In this document: positions 6,988-10,764 of the stretch, piece after piece
Layout: each line of letters begins with the position of its first letter
Numbering within the stretch: the stretch's first letter is position 1
Program-made: the position numbers and the translations under genes
Notes under the pieces: generated by a model
What the model was told of the DNA's origin: nothing
Databases searched by the model: none
Seen by the model: only the letters and a program-made list of their open reading frames with translations
Source: Phoronis ovalis
Lineage: Eukaryota; Phoronida; Phoronidae
Direction: 5' to 3'
DNA: 10,764 bases
Assembly: GCA_028565635.1 (NCBI GenBank)
Contig: JAOXYB010060212.1
Location: forward strand, 1-10,764

Positions 6988-7134
6988 TCCGTCTCTGTGA
7001 AATATTGCTATGATCCCTATATTCTAAATGAATAACAGCTATATAATGTGGCAATTCTATATATTTTCTCCTAGTACATCCGTCTCTGTGAAATATTGCT
7101 ATCCGCATATCCCTATATTCTAAATGAATAACAG
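6988..7134 (+). repeat. Direct duplication, period 91 bp, two copies
   Basis: The block 6988-7038 (TCCGTCTCTGTGAAATATTG, then CCCTATATTC and AATAACAG) returns at 7079-7134. The second copy carries a five-base insertion in the middle but is otherwise nearly identical. The 40 bases between the blocks are not repeated after the second. Confidence 0.8.
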
Positions 7135-7157
7135 TTTTATAGGCATTAAAAGTAAGT

Positions 7158-7190
7158 TATATAATAAATATATAATAAATATATATAATA
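7158..7190. repeat. Short AT minisatellite
   Basis: The unit TATAATAAATA recurs about two and a half times in a purely A/T run. It is simple-sequence DNA and may be polymorphic in length. Confidence 0.5.
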
Positions 7191-7434
7191 TCTATTGTTG
7201 GTAATTATTGTGGCACTGTATGCTGGTGCATTAAAATGATTAATGCTGTTAATAATGTATACTGTTATGCTTGTTTGGATATAACTAAAAGTAATGGTTA
7301 GCCCTGAACATGCATAAATATGGTTTTACTGAATGTGCTATAAAAAAGTTAATAAAAACATCCTAAGTGTTGCTATTTAAAGCCCGCATATATTATGAAC
7401 AAACATATAGGATGCTTAGCATTCAAAGTCAAAC

Positions 7435-7454
7435 ACCATATAATAATATATGGT
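7435..7454. repeat. Perfect 8-bp stem hairpin
   Basis: ACCATATA (7435-7442) and TATATGGT (7447-7454) pair around the loop ATAA. Confidence 0.5.
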
Positions 7455-7596
7455 AACACAGTCTTTAACCTTTATACTCAATCATGCATGTGCACAACAT
7501 GGGAGATTTTGAAAAAATGTTAAATTATTAAAATACATATATCCTTTAGACAACTGTATACATCCACAGTCATTGTGAGACTGCTAAAAATATTGA

Positions 7597-7652
7597 AATA
7601 GACCAGTCCTGCATTAATCCATGGAATAGACCAGTCCTGCATTAATCCATGG
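7597..7652 (+). repeat. Perfect tandem duplication of 28 bp
   Basis: Two identical 28-base units abut at 7597-7624 and 7625-7652. Each begins AATAGACCAGTCC and ends ATTAATCCATGG. Zero divergence suggests a recent event or an assembly stutter. Confidence 0.9.
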
Positions 7653-7920
7653 AGTAGATTATGTGCAGAAGTACAAAAGTATCTAAGCAAACAATTAGAA
7701 CACAATTACATCAAATACCTGTTGTTCTAAAGGTATTAGTTTTTCAAATAGCAATTCTATATTGTCAGTATGTGAATTTAATAGCCTAGACAGTCTAAAG
7801 TGCAGTTTTTTAACCTTTAAAAAGCATTAAATAAGTGTTCTAAAATTACCTAAATATACTAGTCTTGTAACAATGCATGTACTCACCAAGCACTTAATGT
7901 AAATGATGTTGATTTTTTAG

Positions 7921-7996
7921 TTACACAGAAAGCAAACTTTAAAGTAGCTATTCCTTGTTCTTCTCAATCCTCCATGGCTAGTAGCCAGATCTGCAC
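7921..7996 (+). other. Weak candidate exon on the plus strand
   Basis: A T-rich tract ending in AG (GTTGATTTTTTAG, AG at 7919-7920) is followed 76 bases later by CAC and GTAAGTG (from 7997), a near-perfect 5' splice donor. One of the three frames between them is open. An ATG at 7974-7976 in good context (TCCTCCATGG) would give M-A-S-S-Q-I-C before the donor, so it could be a 5' exon carrying a start. No partner exon is identified, and such pairs arise by chance in AT-rich DNA. Confidence 0.2.
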
Positions 7997-8943
7997 GTAA
8001 GTGAACCACCTGCTCAATTTTCAATAATTACTATTTACTATTTGTGATATTTATGCAAATTAATTATAGTTTATATGACCTGCAACTTAAAGATAAGGTG
8101 ACATATAGGTTCTATTATCCTTTCTCTATTTGCTGTGTCAGATAAGCTGAATAATAATCTTCTGCTGTATAAATATGTTCAACTATTTTCTTCATATAGG
8201 AGTTATTTGGTTAAAGAGAGATGTCATAACAGATAATATATAAATACAATCAAGTTATTTTACCATCCTGTTTAATATTTTCCTAGCTTATTTAACTATA
8301 AAATACTGCACTGCCTATTTTTGAAAATTTCCCATTTTACTGATCATGAATATACTCAATTTAACATTTTTGATAAAGTACACTATATTCATTTGGTTTC
8401 AATAATATTTAATAGTTATAGTAGCATCTTATCTTATATATAAAATAATTATACGGTATTAAAAACAAATGACACTGAAAATAAATGTCAACAATGCTTT
8501 TAGTTCCTGAAACATTAGCAAAAAAATCACTGTGACAACTGAAATAACAGGCAGAGGTATTTATTTGCAAATATCCTGCTGTTTTGACCTATCCCAGTGC
8601 ATTTTTTTAAAACAAAATTTACAAAGGGGTTTTAATTTTGTAGCAAATAAAAATTTAACCATTGACAATCCAAATTTAAGACAATATGAATAAAGCTTGA
8701 ATTTGTCTGCTTGCTTTCTGTACCTGCATTGATATGTGGCTCATCAACTCTCTGCACTATTCACAACATTTAAAATGTACCATCCTTCTTCTACTTCATA
8801 AGTATATATAATAATAAAACATTTAGGTACCTACATCATTATTATTATTCTCTGTCATGATATTGCAAAATGATTAGTCCGTACGTGTCAGTTTCCTCTC
8901 ATTTTTCTCCTGATTGTGATATTATATTGTGTCATAATATTGT

Positions 8944-8959
8944 GAATGACGGGTCATTC
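8944..8959. repeat. 16-bp inverted repeat
   Basis: GAATGAC (8944-8950) and GTCATTC (8953-8959) are exact complements around GG. They lie 31 bases before the end of the 8991-9617 element and outside it. Confidence 0.5.
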
Positions 8960-9023
8960 AAAGATAACAAAATAGTATACAAACCTGTATCAGGGCTACC
9001 TAACGTCCACTGACTATCACACG

Positions 9024-9145
9024 CAATCGTTGAGCATTCACCCAAATCGTTGTGCATGTGACCAAATTCATTTGATATTCACTGTCAAATCGTTGTGCAA
9101 TGACAAGTTACGTTTTGCAATCACAGAGTTCGTTCACCATTAGCA
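9024..9145 (+). repeat. Six imperfect ~20-bp tandem units in the left arm
   Basis: Units start at 9024, 9044, 9064, 9087, 9106 and 9126. They share the order A/T, then CGTT, then GCA or an equivalent, then TCAC or TGAC. The first two are closest to consensus and the last is the most decayed. Confidence 0.65.
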
Positions 9146-9466
9146 ATTTCTGACAATTTTACTTAGTTTGCTGCGGGGTTCACCGTATTGTTTTCATGTT
9201 CTTCATGATGCCTCCGGGTTCTTTCTCCATTGATCATAACTATAATGGTGTATACAAACGAAGATGGGCCAATATTAACATCCATAAAATTAAACGTAAT
9301 TAAGAGTATTGACTGTGTGGTTGAATATAAACAAAACAATTTATTTTTGATATATATCAGTCAAGATAATATATTGTTTATTCAAAATATTTTTCTCTGA
9401 CCACTTTTGGTGGCATAGTAATATATCTTTATTTTAAGTGAACTGGACTCCGATATAGTCTTTGAA

Positions 9467-9617
9467 GGTGAATGCTCAACGAACTTTGTAATTGCAAATG
9501 GTAACTTGTCCTTGCATAACAATTTGATGGTGAGTGTCGAACGAAGTTGGTCACTACACAACGATTTGGGTGAATGCTCAACGTCATAGTTGGTGGATGT
9601 TATAGGTAGTAGCCCTG
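9467..9617 (-). repeat. Right arm of the 8991-9617 element
   Basis: This is the reverse-oriented counterpart of 8991-9140 and carries the same series of about six 20-bp units. Its innermost unit (GAACGAACTT-like) keeps the GAGCATTCACC core better than the matching left unit does. Confidence 0.7.
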
Positions 9618-9622
9618 TGTAT

Positions 9623-10764
9623 TTTGAATATCAAAATGCCCAAATACTAGACTTCTGTGAATCAGTAATGTTGATGATAAATATTCTCAATCAAAAACTT
9701 TGATGCAATTAACAGTTATAAATTAACCTCTCTGTCAGTCTTTTTTAATACTAGTTAATATTTTTGTGTCCTCTTCATGACTCATCAGATTCTTATGTAC
9801 ATTGAATAGGTATAAATAGACTAATGTTAGTTATAATAATCTATATTTAATATAATATTAAAATCAAATTTGTTGGGTTTTATGCATATTTTTTATTCAG
9901 TTAGTATAAACATAGTCAACAGAGCAAAACGGATGCAGCATGCTTGAGATATTCATATGACAGTATCTGGGAAGGGGGGAATTGCCCATCAAGTCACAGT
10001 TAATTACCATAATAATTTCAGATAATGCTTAAATATTTGTACATGGACAGCATCCCTGTCAATTGAAAATAAAAAATGCTAAGTATTTAACTCGTCCGTG
10101 GGATAATTTCACAATCCCGTTGAAAGTCGTGCACGCCCATTTTGACATCTTCTGGTATCATTTATTATAGCTCTTTCATTGCAAGGTATGATAGGGAGCA
10201 TGTTACTGGTGTTACAGGACATTGTAAAACTGACAAGATTTCACTCTGTTGATAATGATTTATAAATCTGTAAGAGTCTTGTTCTTGAATTTTTGTTTAT
10301 TCACTGATAATATTAGAATCTATCATGTGATGTCATAATATTAAATTAGAATCCCGTTAAAATTGTTTTAAAATGATTTTCCAATTATTTTTCTATTGTT
10401 TAATATTACTTTTATCACTGCTATTAAAAGTCATAACTTTAGATCGACAGTTCGAAGTCGAAACTATATGTAGTGAATTTAAGAAAGCTATTAGTATTTG
10501 TATAAAATGAATGTTTAAGATCTGCACATTTAAGTGCCCACAGTATGTTTTGACTTATTGGTAGAAGTATGAATACTATCCTGGCAACATACAATTAATA
10601 TCAGGTCTGATCCAGTGTGCATATCTACGACGTATACAAGGTTGTACTATCATGACACCTGGTGGCAAAAAATATACATTGCCACAAAAGGTAGCACACA
10701 ACAGTAGGAAGTCCCATCCAACGCAATGTTAAATGAACGATTTCAAATATATTTGTTAAATAAA
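9623..10764. other. Non-coding stretch to the window end
   Basis: No gene or RNA is supported. A G-rich patch lies at 9969-9978. A 15-base word (GGATGCAGCATGCTT, 9931-9945) also occurs at 4273-4287. A more GC-rich segment at about 10091-10150 stays open in one plus frame for roughly 27 codons but lacks splice signals I trust. A small hairpin (GTGGCAA/TTGCCAC) sits at about 10661-10684. Confidence 0.5.

Larger units (their letters stand above)
6806..8985. other. AT-rich intron or intergenic stretch upstream of the 144-residue gene
   Basis: If the minus-strand gene has upstream exons they should lie here or beyond, but I see no minus-strand ectodomain exon. The stretch holds a 91-bp-period duplication, an AT minisatellite, a hairpin at 7435-7454, a perfect 28-bp tandem duplication, a weak plus-strand exon candidate at 7921-7996, and a palindrome at 8944-8959. 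Confidence 0.5.
8991..9617. mobile_element. hAT-like non-autonomous element with arms of ~20-bp sub-repeats
   Basis: Both ends read CAGGGCTAC inward. The left arm (8991-9140) and right arm (9467-9617) are inverted copies that align along their whole length at roughly 75-80%. The best shared block is GTTGAGCATTCACCCAAATC (left 9029-9048). TGTAT lies directly outside each end (8986-8990 and 9618-9622), a likely target-site duplication. CAGGG ends are typical of hAT elements, but those normally duplicate 8 bp, so this assignment is tentative. Each arm is made of about six imperfect units near 20 bp (consensus close to AAATCGTTGTGCATTCACC). This is a foldback-type organisation that may present multiple transposase-binding sites. 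The interior (9141-9466) is non-coding and the copy is old. Confidence 0.8.

Noticed and set aside
7520-7705. 61-codon minus-strand frame
   Set aside because: It spans the perfect 28-bp duplication, which stays in one frame only by chance (56 bases in total), and shows no motif.
10091-10175. Open plus-strand stretch of about 27 codons in a more GC-rich segment
   Set aside because: It is too short, has no start or trusted splice sites, and has no recognisable motif.

Overview
The window looks like AT-rich, gene-poor, non-coding-dominated DNA from an animal nuclear genome. There is no operon structure, no ribosome-binding sites and no densely packed ORFs. What it does have is splice-site-like signals, many short palindromes and several non-autonomous transposon-like inverted-repeat elements. 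A few repeat fragments (3130-3160 and 4540-4610) resemble text I associate with marine invertebrate genomes, possibly lophotrochozoan or mollusc. That placement is a weak inference.

Layout, left to right. Positions 30-723 are a 694-bp element with 146-bp terminal inverted repeats about 97% identical, flanked by TA. Positions 726-1860 are non-coding with small hairpins and a GC-rich CTCF-like patch at 802-817. Positions 1877-2671 are a second, older inverted-repeat element whose arms are built from roughly 40-bp imperfect sub-repeats. On the minus strand, 3383-3161 is a candidate terminal exon coding for a 67-residue single-pass membrane protein. Positions 4190-4720 hold a repeat-like patch, and 5061-5117 two strong palindromes. 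On the minus strand, 6780-6341 is the best-supported coding exon: a 144-residue single-pass membrane protein behind a convincing branch point and 3' splice site, with a plausible poly(A) signal. Positions 6780-8990 are AT-rich DNA with two tandem duplications and a weak plus-strand exon candidate at 7921-7996. Positions 8991-9617 are a third element, hAT-like at its ends (CAGGGCTAC) with a TGTAT duplication, whose arms are about six 20-bp sub-repeats. Positions 9623-10764 show nothing convincing.

The two minus-strand coding exons share several features. Both open with Met-Asp a few bases after a splice acceptor, have a very short outer end, a membrane span beginning V-I-P and ending Cys-Cys, and then a basic stretch and a hydrophilic tail. 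They may be diverged tandem paralogues or alternative terminal exons. I do not recognise the family and assign no function. The most unusual points are this pair, a SILK-type PP1-docking motif and a CTCF-like site within the larger exon, and two unrelated mobile elements that independently show a foldback-type arm built of sub-repeats.
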